Positions 1 through 8,862 of a stretch of DNA of 39,348 bases are shown in pieces; position 1 is the first letter of the stretch; each line of letters opens with the position of its first letter. This DNA is from Paracoccaceae bacterium. Its GTDB lineage: Bacteria; Pseudomonadota; Alphaproteobacteria; Rhodobacterales; Rhodobacteraceae. The notes beneath the pieces are model-generated. The model saw only the letters and a program-made list of their open reading frames with translations, was not told the DNA's origin and did no database searches. The DNA lies in assembly GCA_902635985.1 (NCBI GenBank), contig CACPPZ010000013.1, positions 1-39,348 of the forward strand, read 5' to 3'. The position numbers and the translations under genes were made by a program.

Positions 1-333
1 ATGGCGCCAGCGTCTTTAGAAATGAAAAATGCCCTTTCAACTATTTCTATAGTAGAGCCGGCCATTCCTTTGGTTTCTAACGTGAAAGCGCTAGCAGTAA
101 CTTTACCAGATGAAATCCGTAGTTTGCTTATAGAACAAGTTACAGGAGTTGTGCGATGGAGGGAGTCAATTGAATGGATGGCGAGAAATGGAGTTACGGA
201 AATGTGGGAAATTGGAGCAGGACGAGCACTTTCGGGGATGGTACGCCGTATTAACCGCTCCATTTCGTGTGTGTCTATTTCTAAGCCTGAAGAAGTTAAA
301 ACAGCAATTATTTCGCAAAGTGAGAAGATATAA
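1..333 (+). CDS. fabD: Malonyl-CoA:ACP transacylase, 3' end only
   Basis: FabD moves malonyl from CoA to acyl carrier protein, supplying the extender unit for fatty-acid synthesis in the cytoplasm. Only the last 110 residues are in the window. The protein is normally about 310 residues, so the ATG at base 1 is an internal methionine, in the segment that follows the active-site histidine in the family (the MAPA run). Family features seen are PLVSNV, the QVTG.VRW.ES segment (about residues 46-56) and the glycine-rich E.GAG..LSG..RRI near the C-terminus. The stop overlaps the fabG start in TAATG, so the two are translationally coupled. The active-site GHSLGE serine lies upstream of the window and cannot be checked. 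Confidence 0.93.
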   Translation: MAPASLEMKNALSTISIVEPAIPLVSNVKALAVTLPDEIRSLLIEQVTGVVRWRESIEWMARNGVTEMWEIGAGRALSGMVRRINRSISCVSISKPEEVKTAIISQSEKI

Positions 334-1070
334 TGTTCAATTTACATGGTAAAAATGCGCTTGTGACGGGTGCTTCGGGAGGAATTGGAAGGGCTATTGC
401 TGAGATACTTCATGCATCTGGAGCTACTGTAACTATTAGTGGTACCCGAGTGGACCCTTTAGAGGAGCTCGCACTTAGTTTGGGTGAAAGGGTGCATATT
501 CTAGCCTGTGATTTGTCTAATGGTATTGAGGTTGAGAATCTATCCAAAGGAGCTCGAGAAAAAATGGGTTCTGTAGATATTTTGGTAAATAATGCCGGAA
601 TAACACGAGATAATTTATTCATGAGAATGTCAGATGAAGATTGGGCTACGGTCATGGAGGTGAATTTGACTTCTACTATGAAACTTTGTCGTGGAGTTTT
701 AAGAGGAATGATGAAGTCACGTTGGGGCCGAATTGTAAATATTGGTTCAATAGTTGGGTCAACCGGAAATCCTGGACAAGGAAACTATGCGGCTTCTAAG
801 GCGGCATTGCTTGGTATGTCGAAGTCTTTGGCAAATGAAGTGGCATCTCGAGGAATTACTGTGAATTGTATCGCTCCAGGTTTTGTCAAAACTGCTATGA
901 CAGATAAACTAAACCACCAGCAACAAGAAGCAATCAAGTCTCAAATACCCACTGGTAGAATGGGAGACGTGTCAGACATAGCTTTTGCAACTTTATATTT
1001 GTCATCAGAAGAAGCTTCTTACGTCACTGGCTCAACGTTACACGTTAATGGTGGTATGGCGATGCTTTAA
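333..1070 (+). CDS. fabG: 3-oxoacyl-ACP reductase
   Basis: FabG reduces 3-oxoacyl-ACP to 3-hydroxyacyl-ACP with NADPH in the elongation cycle. This is a complete short-chain dehydrogenase of 245 residues, the usual length. It has the nucleotide-binding TGASGGIG at residues 12-19, NNAG at 86-89, and the catalytic Ser139, Tyr152 and Lys156 with the spacing found in E. coli FabG. The C-terminal TLHVNGGMAM is the usual FabG ending. The ATG overlaps the fabD stop by one base. Because SDR proteins are numerous, the assignment to FabG rests on both sequence and its place between fabD and acpP. Confidence 0.97.
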   Translation: MFNLHGKNALVTGASGGIGRAIAEILHASGATVTISGTRVDPLEELALSLGERVHILACDLSNGIEVENLSKGAREKMGSVDILVNNAGITRDNLFMRMSDEDWATVMEVNLTSTMKLCRGVLRGMMKSRWGRIVNIGSIVGSTGNPGQGNYAASKAALLGMSKSLANEVASRGITVNCIAPGFVKTAMTDKLNHQQQEAIKSQIPTGRMGDVSDIAFATLYLSSEEASYVTGSTLHVNGGMAML

Positions 1071-1339
1071 ATTCTTAAAGTGGAATTATCTCTTGGTGAG
1101 ATATAATTAGCTTTGCGGAGCAGAAAAATAGCATGGTTTGTTTTTAATTTTTTTGGAAAAATTGAGCAAAAATGTTTGCCAATCGCTCCCGCTATGATAT
1201 AGGCGGCTAATAAAATCAGGCAGACTTCCAGAATTGCCAAGTATCCGGAAAGGATAGTTAGAGCGCCCAACTGGATAATGTAAACGTCCATTGTGGGCAA
1301 AACGGGCTTGGCCCAAATAAATTTGATGAGGGAAATACT
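1071..1339. other. fabG-acpP intergenic region, probable acpP leader/promoter
   Basis: These 269 bases hold no convincing gene. A stem with a two-base bulge (AATTATCTC, loop TTGGT, GAGATATAATT) lies at 1084-1108 just after fabG but has no following T-run, so it is a weak terminator candidate. A TATGAT box at 1193-1198 in the string GCTATGATATAGGCGG could be the -10 of an acpP promoter, though no good -35 sits 16-18 bases upstream. A separate promoter would fit the much higher expression acpP usually needs compared with fabDG; this is inference. Confidence 0.35.
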
Positions 1340-1573
1340 ATGAGTGATATCTCAGACCGTGTGAAAAAAATTGTTGTCGAGCATTTAGGGATTGATGAAG
1401 ATAAAGTAGTCGATAATGCCTCTTTTATTGATGATTTAGGTGCTGATAGTTTGGACACTGTTGAGCTAGTAATGGCATTTGAGGAAGAGTTTGGTATCGA
1501 AATCCCTGATGATGCAGCCGAGAATATACAATCATTTGGTGATGCGGTTAAATTTATCGAAGAAGCGTCTTAG
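1340..1573 (+). CDS. acpP: Acyl carrier protein
   Basis: This is the small acidic cytoplasmic protein that carries growing acyl chains on a 4'-phosphopantetheine arm. It has 77 residues, the normal size. The attachment serine is Ser37 in [10 protein letters not shown], and the acidic helix II that partner enzymes recognise ([12 protein letters not shown]) follows it. A good ribosome-binding site, GAGGGA at 1328-1333, precedes the ATG by six bases. A hairpin terminator follows the gene, which suggests that acpP has its own short abundant transcript besides any read-through from fabDG. The gene sits in the standard fabG-acpP-fabF order. Confidence 0.98.
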   Translation: MSDISDRVKKIVVEHLGIDEDKVVDNASFIDDLGADSLDTVELVMAFEEEFGIEIPDDAAENIQSFGDAVKFIEEAS

Positions 1574-1598
1574 TATTTTCAAGTTTTAAAGAATTATT

Positions 1599-1626
1599 GC
1601 CCTTATTAGAATATAAGGGCCTTTTA
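1599..1626 (+). terminator. Hairpin terminator after acpP
   Basis: There is a perfect 8-bp stem, GCCCTTAT (1599-1606) and ATAAGGGC (1613-1620), with the six-base loop TAGAAT, followed by CTTTTATT. It lies 25 bases past the acpP stop and about 85 bases before fabF. The T-run is interrupted, so termination may be partial and allow read-through into fabF. Confidence 0.7.
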
Positions 1627-1711
1627 TTGGGCAATTTTGTTGCTGGCCTTGCTCAGAGAGCTTTAGTCGAGTTAAAAAGTATTGAAAGATGCTTTAGGCA
1701 AAGGAATAAAT

Positions 1712-2971
1712 ATGCGTCGAGTTGTAATTACAGGTCTTGGTTTGGTGACGCCATTGGCTTGCGGCGTCGAGGATACCTGGGCAAGATTGTTAGACGGTAA
1801 ATCGGGTGCTGGTAAAATTACTAGATTTGATCCTGACCGAGTTACAACTAAATACGCTTGTGAGGTTCCTTTTGGAGACGGGTCGGGTGGGACTTTTAAC
1901 CCGGATGATTGGATGGAGCCAAAGGAACGCCGTAAAGTAGATGATTTCATCTTATATGGGGTTTCTGCTGCAGAACAAGCGGTATCAGATGCCGGATGGA
2001 AACCGACAGACGAAAAAGAATTGGTTCGTACCGGTGTCATGATCGGATCAGGAATTGGCGGTTTAAACTCAATTGCTAACACTGCTGTTTTGATCCATGA
2101 AAAGGGTCCTAGGCGTGTTTCCCCGTTTTTTATACCAGGAGCATTGATTAACCTTATATCTGGACAGGTAAGTATAAAATATGGTTTTAAGGGCCCAAAT
2201 CATTCGGTTGTCACAGCTTGCTCTACGGGTGCTCATGCCATTGGAGATGCTGCTCGTCTGATAATGACTGACGACGCTGACGTAATGATAGCAGGTGGTG
2301 CCGAAGCATCAATTTCAGAAATAGGTATTGCTGGTTTCAATGCATGCAAAGCATTATCAACCAAATATGAAAATGAGCCCACAGCTGCTTCAAGGCCATA
2401 TGATATGAACCGTGATGGCTTTGTCATGGGTGAAGGTTCAGGAATTGTAGTCTTAGAGGAACTTGAACACGCAGTTTCACGAGGAGCAAAGATATATGCT
2501 GAAATATTAGGCTATGGTTTGTCTGGCGATGCTTATCATGTTACTGCGCCGTCAGAAGATGGTGAAGGTGGCGAGCGAGCGATGAAAGCCGCCTTATCAA
2601 AAGCTAGCTTAGATGCGAAGCATATTAACTATATTAATGCTCACGGTACATCAACCATGGCTGACGTTATTGAGCTTGCAGCTGTAGAAAGACTTTTGGG
2701 ATCAGCTGCTGCTAACGTCAAGATGTCATCTACAAAATCTATGACGGGTCACCTTTTAGGGGCTGCTGGGGCCATAGAAGCTGTTTTCTCAATATTGGCC
2801 ATCCGTGATCAGATTGTTCCTCCGACTATTAATCTCCACGAACCAGCAGTAAGGTCGCAAGTTGATTTAGTCGCAAATCAAAACCAAAAATGTGAAGTTA
2901 ATTATGCGTTGTCTAATTCGTTTGGTTTTGGAGGTACGAACGCTTCATTACTGTTGGGTAAATTGAAATAA
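1712..2971 (+). CDS. fabF: 3-oxoacyl-ACP synthase II
   Basis: FabF condenses malonyl-ACP with acyl-ACP and is the main elongation enzyme. From the ATG at 1712 it has 419 residues, the normal length. The Cys-His-His triad is present: Cys170 in VVTACSTGAH, His311 in NAHGTSTMAD and His347 in SMTGHLLGAAG. The FGFGGTNASLL end is typical. A TTG at 1682 would add ten residues, but ATG 1712 has AAAGGA at 1700-1705 at ideal spacing and gives the family start MRRVVITGLG. The stop overlaps the mltG ATG by one base. Confidence 0.97.
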   Translation: MRRVVITGLGLVTPLACGVEDTWARLLDGKSGAGKITRFDPDRVTTKYACEVPFGDGSGGTFNPDDWMEPKERRKVDDFILYGVSAAEQAVSDAGWKPTDEKELVRTGVMIGSGIGGLNSIANTAVLIHEKGPRRVSPFFIPGALINLISGQVSIKYGFKGPNHSVVTACSTGAHAIGDAARLIMTDDADVMIAGGAEASISEIGIAGFNACKALSTKYENEPTAASRPYDMNRDGFVMGEGSGIVVLEELEHAVSRGAKIYAEILGYGLSGDAYHVTAPSEDGEGGERAMKAALSKASLDAKHINYINAHGTSTMADVIELAAVERLLGSAAANVKMSSTKSMTGHLLGAAGAIEAVFSILAIRDQIVPPTINLHEPAVRSQVDLVANQNQKCEVNYALSNSFGFGGTNASLLLGKLK

Positions 2972-4116
2972 TGTTTCGCTCTCTAGCGTCGAACATGCTG
3001 ACAGTTTTAATTCTAAGTTTTTTCTTATTTGGCGCTTTGGGTATATGGGGCAAATCGCAATACGTGGCAGATGGACCGCTTGAAAATGCAATTTGTTTCG
3101 AAGTCATCAGTGGGAGCAACATGCGCACGGTAGCTAAAAAATTAATCAGTGATAAAGCAATCGCATCAGAATTTATTTTCCGAATTTCTATGGAGTCAAC
3201 TGGTTTGTCTCGGCAAATTAAAGCTGGCAGCTTTATAGTTCCTAAAAATGCTTCAATGGCTGAAATATCCAAGCGTATTACTGAGTCTGGCATTAGTAAT
3301 TGTGGCAATGAAATCATTTATCGTATTGGTATAGCTTCTATCAAAGTTGAGGTGAGAGACACGGATCCTGCAACTGGAAAAATGGCTAAGGTTTCTGAAT
3401 TTATTTTTGACGATAATACGGATGAAAAGCTTAAAGAGCTTGTCTCTCAACAAGCTACTAGATTTCGCGTAACATTGGCAGAGGGTGTGTCGAGCTGGCA
3501 AGTTTATAAGGCGCTTTCAGACATAAAATTCCTAAAAGGAAAGTTGGAAAATATACCCGATGAAGGAAGTATTGCACCTGCGAGTTATGAGTTTATGGAC
3601 GCCATGACAAGACAGGCATTAGTTAAGAAAATGCAAGAAAGACAAGCGTTTATTTTAGAGGATGCTTGGAATGCTCGACAGCCAAATCTTCCTATTACTA
3701 CAAAAGATGAAGCACTTATTTTAGCCTCAATTATTGAGAAAGAGACGTCTTTTGAAATTGAGCGAAGCAAAATTTCGTCTGTGTTTGTAAACCGGTTATT
3801 ACGAGATATGGCTTTGCAGACAGATGCATCAGTCATTTATGGTATTACTAAAGGTAAAAAGGGGCTGGGTAGGGGACTTCGTCGAAGTGAGTTAAAGAAA
3901 GATACCCCTTGGAATACCTACCTAAATAAGGGTTTGCCGCTTAGTCCAATTGGAAACCCTGGAAAGGCATCAATCTATGCAGCTTTAAATCCTGCTAGAA
4001 CTAATTATTTATACTTTGTTGCAGATGGCAGTGGGGGTCATGCCTTTGCTGAAAATTTGCGCGATCACAATATTAATGTTGCAAAGTGGCGAAAAATTGA
4101 AAAAGGCGATGATTAA
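2971..4116 (+). CDS. mltG: Endolytic murein transglycosylase MltG
   Basis: MltG cleaves nascent peptidoglycan strands at the inner membrane and is thought to set glycan chain release or termination. The 381-residue protein has one N-terminal membrane segment (about residues 8-26), a LysM-like region, then the YceG/MltG domain. The probable catalytic glutamate is Glu256 in LASIIEKET, and the downstream LQTDASVIYG, PLSPIGNPG and YLYFVADGSGGHAF segments are also family hallmarks. LQTDAS replaces the common LQSDPT. It is coupled to fabF by TAATG, an arrangement common in Alphaproteobacteria, tying wall synthesis to lipid synthesis by co-transcription. Confidence 0.95.
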   Translation: MFRSLASNMLTVLILSFFLFGALGIWGKSQYVADGPLENAICFEVISGSNMRTVAKKLISDKAIASEFIFRISMESTGLSRQIKAGSFIVPKNASMAEISKRITESGISNCGNEIIYRIGIASIKVEVRDTDPATGKMAKVSEFIFDDNTDEKLKELVSQQATRFRVTLAEGVSSWQVYKALSDIKFLKGKLENIPDEGSIAPASYEFMDAMTRQALVKKMQERQAFILEDAWNARQPNLPITTKDEALILASIIEKETSFEIERSKISSVFVNRLLRDMALQTDASVIYGITKGKKGLGRGLRRSELKKDTPWNTYLNKGLPLSPIGNPGKASIYAALNPARTNYLYFVADGSGGHAFAENLRDHNINVAKWRKIEKGDD

Positions 4117-4163
4117 ATGGTCACTTAGCTCGTGCTAAATTACCTTGATAAAATTTGCTGAAT

Positions 4164-4192
4164 TTGAAAATTAAGAAAAAATATTATATTAT
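4164..4192 (+). promoter_or_regulatory. Candidate promoter for cysE
   Basis: TTGAAA at 4164-4169 and TATTAT at 4187-4192 are separated by 17 bases, a good sigma-70-type arrangement 63 bases before the cysE ATG. The surrounding 138-base gap is very AT-rich, so chance matches are likely. A 7-bp inverted repeat, CTCGTGC (4129-4135) and GCACGAG (4194-4200), encloses this promoter. The prediction is by eye only. Confidence 0.4.
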
Positions 4193-4254
4193 CGCACGAG
4201 TTTTGCGTATATCGAATAAAAAGTTGGATTAATTTTAGTGGAATAACGAGTCTC

Positions 4255-5061
4255 ATGGGAAAAAAGAAGCAACTTTTAGATGCACTAGACCCTGTTTGGG
4301 AGAGCATACAAATCGAAGCGAAAGCAGCCGTTCAAAAAGAGCCACTCCTTGGTGGAGCCCTTCATGCTTGCATACTCCACCATAGCTCTATTGAACAAGC
4401 TCTAGCCTACAGAATAGCATCGAAGCTTGCTTCGCAAGAAATGAGTGAGCAGATTCTACGCGAAATCTGTGATGATGCCTACAAAAATGAAGAAGATCTT
4501 TCGCTGGCTGGTCGTGCTGACATAGTGGCCGTTTATCAAAGAGACCCCGCTTGTAATACTTATCTTCAACCTCTCTTATTTTTTAAAGGCTTTCAGGCAT
4601 TACAAGCCTATAGAGTGGCACATTGGCTTTGGAATGGAGATAGGAAGGATATGGCTTACTTTTTACAGATGCGATGTTCAGAGGTCTTTGGTGTCGATAT
4701 ACATCCAGGTGCTCGCATTGGTAAAGGAATTATGATTGATCATGCTCACTCAATTGTGATTGGCGAAACTGCAGTAGTTGGCGACAACGTTTCGATGCTA
4801 CACTCTGTAACCCTTGGTGGAACTGGAAAAGAGGATGAAATACGGCATCCTAATATTGGAGATGGGGTGCTTTTAGGGGCAGGAGCTAAGGTGCTTGGAA
4901 ATATTTCGGTAGGAAGATGTTCACGAGTTGCAGCAGGATCCGTGGTCCTACAAAATGTGCCTGAAAAATCTACAGTTGCAGGCGTTCCCGCTAAGGTCGT
5001 TGGCGCAGCAGGTTGCACTAATCCTTCAATCAGCATGGATCAAATAATTAAAAGAAAATAA
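4255..5061 (+). CDS. cysE: Serine O-acetyltransferase
   Basis: CysE acetylates L-serine with acetyl-CoA to give O-acetylserine, the first step of cysteine synthesis. The protein has 268 residues with an alpha-helical N-terminal SATase domain (about 1-140) and a left-handed beta-helix of hexapeptide repeats (about 145-245). Residues matching the E. coli catalytic set keep the same spacing: Asp97 in QRDPA, Asp162-His163 in IDHAH, and His198 in IRHPNIG. The ribosome-binding site is weak. It appears to be a single-gene unit, with the pdh operon converging on it after 21 bases. Confidence 0.96.
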   Translation: MGKKKQLLDALDPVWESIQIEAKAAVQKEPLLGGALHACILHHSSIEQALAYRIASKLASQEMSEQILREICDDAYKNEEDLSLAGRADIVAVYQRDPACNTYLQPLLFFKGFQALQAYRVAHWLWNGDRKDMAYFLQMRCSEVFGVDIHPGARIGKGIMIDHAHSIVIGETAVVGDNVSMLHSVTLGGTGKEDEIRHPNIGDGVLLGAGAKVLGNISVGRCSRVAAGSVVLQNVPEKSTVAGVPAKVVGAAGCTNPSISMDQIIKRK

Positions 5062-5082
5062 ACCGTTTATCGGCAATTTACT

Positions 5083-6369
5083 TTAAATATTAAGTAGCCC
5101 GATAGGGTTCTCTAAATTATCTACGACAGTATGTAAAAGTTGAGCTCCAAGAACACCGTCTATTACTCGATGATCAACCGACAAAGAAAGTTCCATTTCT
5201 GTAGCGACGCCCAGAGACCCATCATCTGACACAGTTGGTTTCTTCTTACACGTTCCCACAGCTAAGATCGCAGCATGAGGTGGGTTAATTATTGCGTCGA
5301 AACTCTCTATACCAAACATGCCTAAATTTGAAATGGCTAAACTTCCACCTTGAAACTCAGTGGGCATTAGTTTCTTAGCTCTAGCCCGGGAGGCTAAATT
5401 TTTCATTTCTTGCGAAATATTTGAAATAGTTTTTTGATCAGTATCTTTAATTACAGGTGTGAATAGGCCACCCTCAACGGAGACTGCAACAGCGATATCA
5501 GATGATTCGAATTTAATTAATTTATTTCCAGCCCATATTGCATTTGCGTTCGGATTGCTTTGCAGTGCTTCCGAACATGCTTTTATTATAATATCGTTAA
5601 TGCTTACTTTTATATTGGTATCCGCCAATTTTTTATTAATTTTTTGTCTAAAATCTAAAAGATTTTCCATTTTTACACTTCTCCTTAAATAGAAGTGAGG
5701 AATAGTTTGTTTTGCTTCAGACAAACGAGATGCAATAGTTTTACGCATTCCATCTAATGCAATTTCTGTAAACTTTCTATCTGCGTAAATTTCCAACAGC
5801 GCATCGTAAGAAAAGTTATCTGATATATTTGGAGATATACGTTTTCCCATTAAGACATCGGGGTCTTGAAGAACGTTATCTAAAGGTGCTGATTTTATAT
5901 TGGCTAAATCTTTTTTAATTATTCGACCGTGAGGCCCTGTTCCGCTAATTAAACTTACGTCTATTCCCTTTTGTTCTGCAATTCGACGTGCAAGAGGAGT
6001 GATAAATACGCGGTCTCTAGATTTGGAGTTTGAATTATTTTTAATTTTTTCCGCATTAATTTTGCTTGTTTCAGTTATAACTGTATTAGAGTTAGCAGGT
6101 TCTTCAATGTTTTTACTAGTCGAATTATCTTCTCCACTTAAAGTTGCGATTGCTGAATTTACTTTCACTCCCTCTGTACCTTCGGTAACTAAAAGCTTCT
6201 CGATAATTCCCTCTTCGACAGCTTCAAACTCCATAGTTGCTTTGTCTGTTTCGATTTCTGCAAGAAGGTCGCCAGGTTCGACTTTGTCTCCCTCTTTAAC
6301 AAACCACTTTGCCAATTTACCGTCTTCCATGGTTGGAGAAAGCGCTGGCATTAGAACTTCGATAGCCAA
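5083..6369 (-). CDS. pdhC: Pyruvate dehydrogenase E2, dihydrolipoamide acetyltransferase
   Basis: E2 is the core of the pyruvate dehydrogenase complex and transfers acetyl from its lipoyl arm to CoA. The 428 residues show one lipoyl domain with the lipoylated Lys43 in [10 protein letters not shown], a linker (about 80-118) rich in Ser, Asn and Lys, a peripheral subunit-binding domain (about 120-158, [14 protein letters not shown]) and the catalytic domain with His400 and Asp404 in SVDHRVIDG. The start is TTG at 6369 with AGGAG six bases upstream; no ATG fits the conserved N-terminus [13 protein letters not shown]. The pdhB TGA stop touches this Shine-Dalgarno sequence, so the genes are coupled. 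A linker of this composition instead of the common Ala/Pro type fits the AT-rich genome. Confidence 0.96.
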   Translation of the reverse strand: MAIEVLMPALSPTMEDGKLAKWFVKEGDKVEPGDLLAEIETDKATMEFEAVEEGIIEKLLVTEGTEGVKVNSAIATLSGEDNSTSKNIEEPANSNTVITETSKINAEKIKNNSNSKSRDRVFITPLARRIAEQKGIDVSLISGTGPHGRIIKKDLANIKSAPLDNVLQDPDVLMGKRISPNISDNFSYDALLEIYADRKFTEIALDGMRKTIASRLSEAKQTIPHFYLRRSVKMENLLDFRQKINKKLADTNIKVSINDIIIKACSEALQSNPNANAIWAGNKLIKFESSDIAVAVSVEGGLFTPVIKDTDQKTISNISQEMKNLASRARAKKLMPTEFQGGSLAISNLGMFGIESFDAIINPPHAAILAVGTCKKKPTVSDDGSLGVATEMELSLSVDHRVIDGVLGAQLLHTVVDNLENPIGLLNI

Positions 6370-6379
6370 TTTTTTCTCC

Positions 6380-7735
6380 TCACTTATATATTACTTTTTT
6401 GACAGCACTAATGACTTCAGCTGTAGTAGTCAGTGCAAGTTTTTCTAAATTAGCGGCATAGGGCATAGGTACATCCTTCCCAGTACAATTAATTACAGGG
6501 GCATCCAAATAGTCGAATGCTCTTTCCATTATAACAGCAGATAAATGGTTACCTATAGAACCTATGGGAAAGCCTTCTTCAACAGTCACACAGCGATTAG
6601 TTTTTTCTACTGACTTTATTATAGTTTCATAATCAATCGGTCTAAGCGTTCGTAAATCGATAACTTCAACCGATACGCCATCTGCTTGTAACTGTTCTGC
6701 CGCTTCGAGAGTGTACTGCATACCTATACCAAAAGAAACAATTGTTGCATCAGTGCCTTCGCGCCAAATATTGGCCTTGCCGAAAGGCACCGTGTAATCT
6801 TCCAAAAGTGGAACTTCGAATGATTTTCCATAAAGTATTTCATTTTCTAAAAATATAACAGGATTATCATCACGAATTGCTGTTTTCATTAAACCTTTAG
6901 CATCGGATGCAGAGTATGGTTGCACTACTTTTAATCCTGGAATGTGAGCATACCAAGCGGCATAATCTTGGCTATGTTGCGCACCAACGCGGGCAGCAGC
7001 ACCATTGGGCCCTCTAAACACCATTGGGGCTCCCATTTGTCCACCAGACATGTATAGCGTTTTTGCTGCAGAATTTATAATTTGATCAATGGCCTGCATT
7101 GAAAAATTAAAAGTCATAAATTCAACGATAGGTCTTAATCCCGCAAACGCAGAACCGACTGCTATCCCTGCAAAGCCATGCTCAGTTATTGGCGTGTCTA
7201 TAACACGTTTTGCACCAAATTCATCTAATAACCCTTGAGAAACTTTATATGCTCCTTGATATTCTGCTACCTCTTCCCCAATCAGATATACCGTTTCATC
7301 ACGACGCATTTCTTCAGCCATTGCATCTCGAATTGCTTCTCTCACAGTTTGAGTTTTGGTTTGAACCGCAGGGTTCGACTCGGGCTTGTTTTCTTCTAAT
7401 GGCTTTACTTGGTTTTTAGCTTCAGCCTTGCTTAAATTTGTATCAGTTTGCGCCTTTAGATTTGATACTTTTTTATCAATTGCATCTTCACTGTTTTCAT
7501 CAGTTATTAGGGCGATTGCCGAATTTACCAATACGCCGTCTGTACCTTCAGCTACAATAAGCTTTGTAACTGTACCTTCATCAACTGCTTCAAATTCCAT
7601 TGTGGCTTTGTCTGTCTCTATCTCAGCTATAATATCTCCAGCTGATACTTTATCGCCTTCTTTAATAAACCACTTAGAAAGTTTTCCCTCTTCCATAGTA
7701 GGCGATAACGCTGGCATTAAAATTTCAGTTGTCAT
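6380..7735 (-). CDS. pdhB: Pyruvate dehydrogenase E1 beta subunit with N-terminal lipoyl domain
   Basis: With PdhA it forms the thiamine-diphosphate enzyme that decarboxylates pyruvate and reductively acetylates lipoate. The 451 residues contain an extra N-terminal lipoyl domain (about 1-80, Lys43 in [10 protein letters not shown]), a low-complexity linker (about 80-125) and the transketolase-like beta domain from about 128 ([17 protein letters not shown]). This fused form is characteristic of Alphaproteobacteria. The lipoyl domain is nearly the same as that of PdhC, so one probably arose by copying from the other. It starts with ATG 11 bases after the pdhA stop and precedes pdhC by 10 bases. 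No E3 (lpd) gene is in the window. Confidence 0.97.
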   Translation of the reverse strand: MTTEILMPALSPTMEEGKLSKWFIKEGDKVSAGDIIAEIETDKATMEFEAVDEGTVTKLIVAEGTDGVLVNSAIALITDENSEDAIDKKVSNLKAQTDTNLSKAEAKNQVKPLEENKPESNPAVQTKTQTVREAIRDAMAEEMRRDETVYLIGEEVAEYQGAYKVSQGLLDEFGAKRVIDTPITEHGFAGIAVGSAFAGLRPIVEFMTFNFSMQAIDQIINSAAKTLYMSGGQMGAPMVFRGPNGAAARVGAQHSQDYAAWYAHIPGLKVVQPYSASDAKGLMKTAIRDDNPVIFLENEILYGKSFEVPLLEDYTVPFGKANIWREGTDATIVSFGIGMQYTLEAAEQLQADGVSVEVIDLRTLRPIDYETIIKSVEKTNRCVTVEEGFPIGSIGNHLSAVIMERAFDYLDAPVINCTGKDVPMPYAANLEKLALTTTAEVISAVKKVIYK

Positions 7736-7746
7736 GATTTAAACTT

Positions 7747-8736
7747 TCAAGCATAAATATCTGTCCACAATTCTTCTGCGGGCACTTCTGGGCTTTCTTT
7801 TGCATATTCAGCACATAAATTAACTATCTCTTTAATTTCTCTATCAATAATTTTAATTTCCTCTTCTGTGGAGTGTTTTTCGGAAACTAATAGAGTTCTA
7901 ATTGCTTCTATTGGATCTCTTTGGGATCTCATCTTTTGCACTTCTTCACGAGTTCTATACTTTGCAGGGTCTGACATCGAATGCCCTCTGTACCGGTAAG
8001 TTTTAATTTCCAAGATATAAGGACCTTTTCCCGCTCGGCAATGAGCAGCGGCCTTCACGCCTGCATCTCGTACAGCTACCACATCCATTCCATCAACGGC
8101 CTCTCCTTTTATTCCAAAAGCGTCGCCTCTAGTATAAATTTCCGGGCTAGAAGTTGATCTCTCTTGAGCTGTTCCCATAGCGTATTGGTTATTTTCAATA
8201 ACAAAAATCACTGGCAGTTCCCATAACGCTGCCATGTTAAAGGTTTCATAGACTTGACCTTGATTGGCTGCGCCATCTCCAAAGTAAGTAAATGTAACGC
8301 TTTTGTTTTCCATATACTTATCTGCAAAAGCTAATCCAGCACCGAGAGGTACTTGAGCTCCAACGATCCCATGCCCTCCATAAAAGTGTTTTTCTTTTGA
8401 AAACATGTGCATGGAACCACCTTTGCCCTTCGAATAGCCACCACTTCGACCAGTAAGTTCTGCCATAACACCATTTGGGTCCATTCCGCAGGCAAGCATA
8501 TGACCATGATCTCGATAAGATGTTATTCTTTTATCACCTTCTTTAGCCGCCGCTTCCAGGCCAACAACTACCGCTTCTTGACCAATGTATAAGTGGCAAA
8601 ATCCACCTATCAAACCCATTCCATATAGTTGTCCTGCCTTTTCCTCGAAGCGTCGTATTAGTAGCATGTCCCGATAAAATTTAATTAAGTCACCTTTTTC
8701 CTCAGTAGACTTTCTTTTGACTTTTTTTATAGCCAT
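7747..8736 (-). CDS. pdhA: Pyruvate dehydrogenase E1 alpha subunit
   Basis: This is the E1 alpha subunit of the pyruvate dehydrogenase complex, 329 residues, the usual length. The thiamine-diphosphate/Mg motif runs from GDGAANQG to VIENNQYAMGT (about residues 155-185), and the substrate-side RRFEEKAGQLYG and TYRYRGHSMSDP segments are present. The ATG is preceded by CCGGAG nine bases upstream. It is the first gene of the pdhABC unit, and a 24-bp palindrome lies immediately upstream of its ribosome-binding site. The gene order ftsB-pdhA-pdhB-pdhC is typical of alphaproteobacterial genomes. Confidence 0.97.
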   Translation of the reverse strand: MAIKKVKRKSTEEKGDLIKFYRDMLLIRRFEEKAGQLYGMGLIGGFCHLYIGQEAVVVGLEAAAKEGDKRITSYRDHGHMLACGMDPNGVMAELTGRSGGYSKGKGGSMHMFSKEKHFYGGHGIVGAQVPLGAGLAFADKYMENKSVTFTYFGDGAANQGQVYETFNMAALWELPVIFVIENNQYAMGTAQERSTSSPEIYTRGDAFGIKGEAVDGMDVVAVRDAGVKAAAHCRAGKGPYILEIKTYRYRGHSMSDPAKYRTREEVQKMRSQRDPIEAIRTLLVSEKHSTEEEIKIIDREIKEIVNLCAEYAKESPEVPAEELWTDIYA

Positions 8737-8751
8737 TTGCTCTGCTCCGGA

Positions 8752-8775
8752 AATTAGTTTAATATTAAACTAATT
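8752..8775 (-). promoter_or_regulatory. 24-bp perfect palindrome upstream of pdhA
   Basis: The half-site is AATTAGTTTAAT, followed directly by its exact reverse complement with no spacer. It ends 16 bases before the pdhA start codon, touching the ribosome-binding-site region. It could be an operator for a dimeric regulator or form a hairpin in the leader. The outer half AATTAGT resembles the AATTGGT half-site of E. coli PdhR, but the centre spacing differs, so no regulator is assigned. Confidence 0.5.
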
Positions 8776-8862
8776 ATGGCATATATTTCGAATGAGTGCG
8801 AGGATAAAATTATAATAGCATATCAGGTATGACTTTTATGCAATTTGAGCTGATAGGTATTA

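Noticed and set aside
1067-1316. Two overlapping minus-strand open frames of about 70-77 codons between fabG and acpP
   Set aside because: They overlap each other and the acpP start region, have no good ribosome-binding site, resemble no family, and lie where a promoter and leader are expected.
1672-2082. 136-codon minus-strand open frame over the start of fabF
   Set aside because: It is fully opposite a well-conserved enzyme and its peptide has no recognisable features; a shadow of fabF codon usage.
4129-4200. 7-bp inverted repeat CTCGTGC/GCACGAG between mltG and cysE as a terminator
   Set aside because: The 58-base AT-rich spacer is too long for a terminator hairpin and the arms flank a better promoter candidate; left as a note only.
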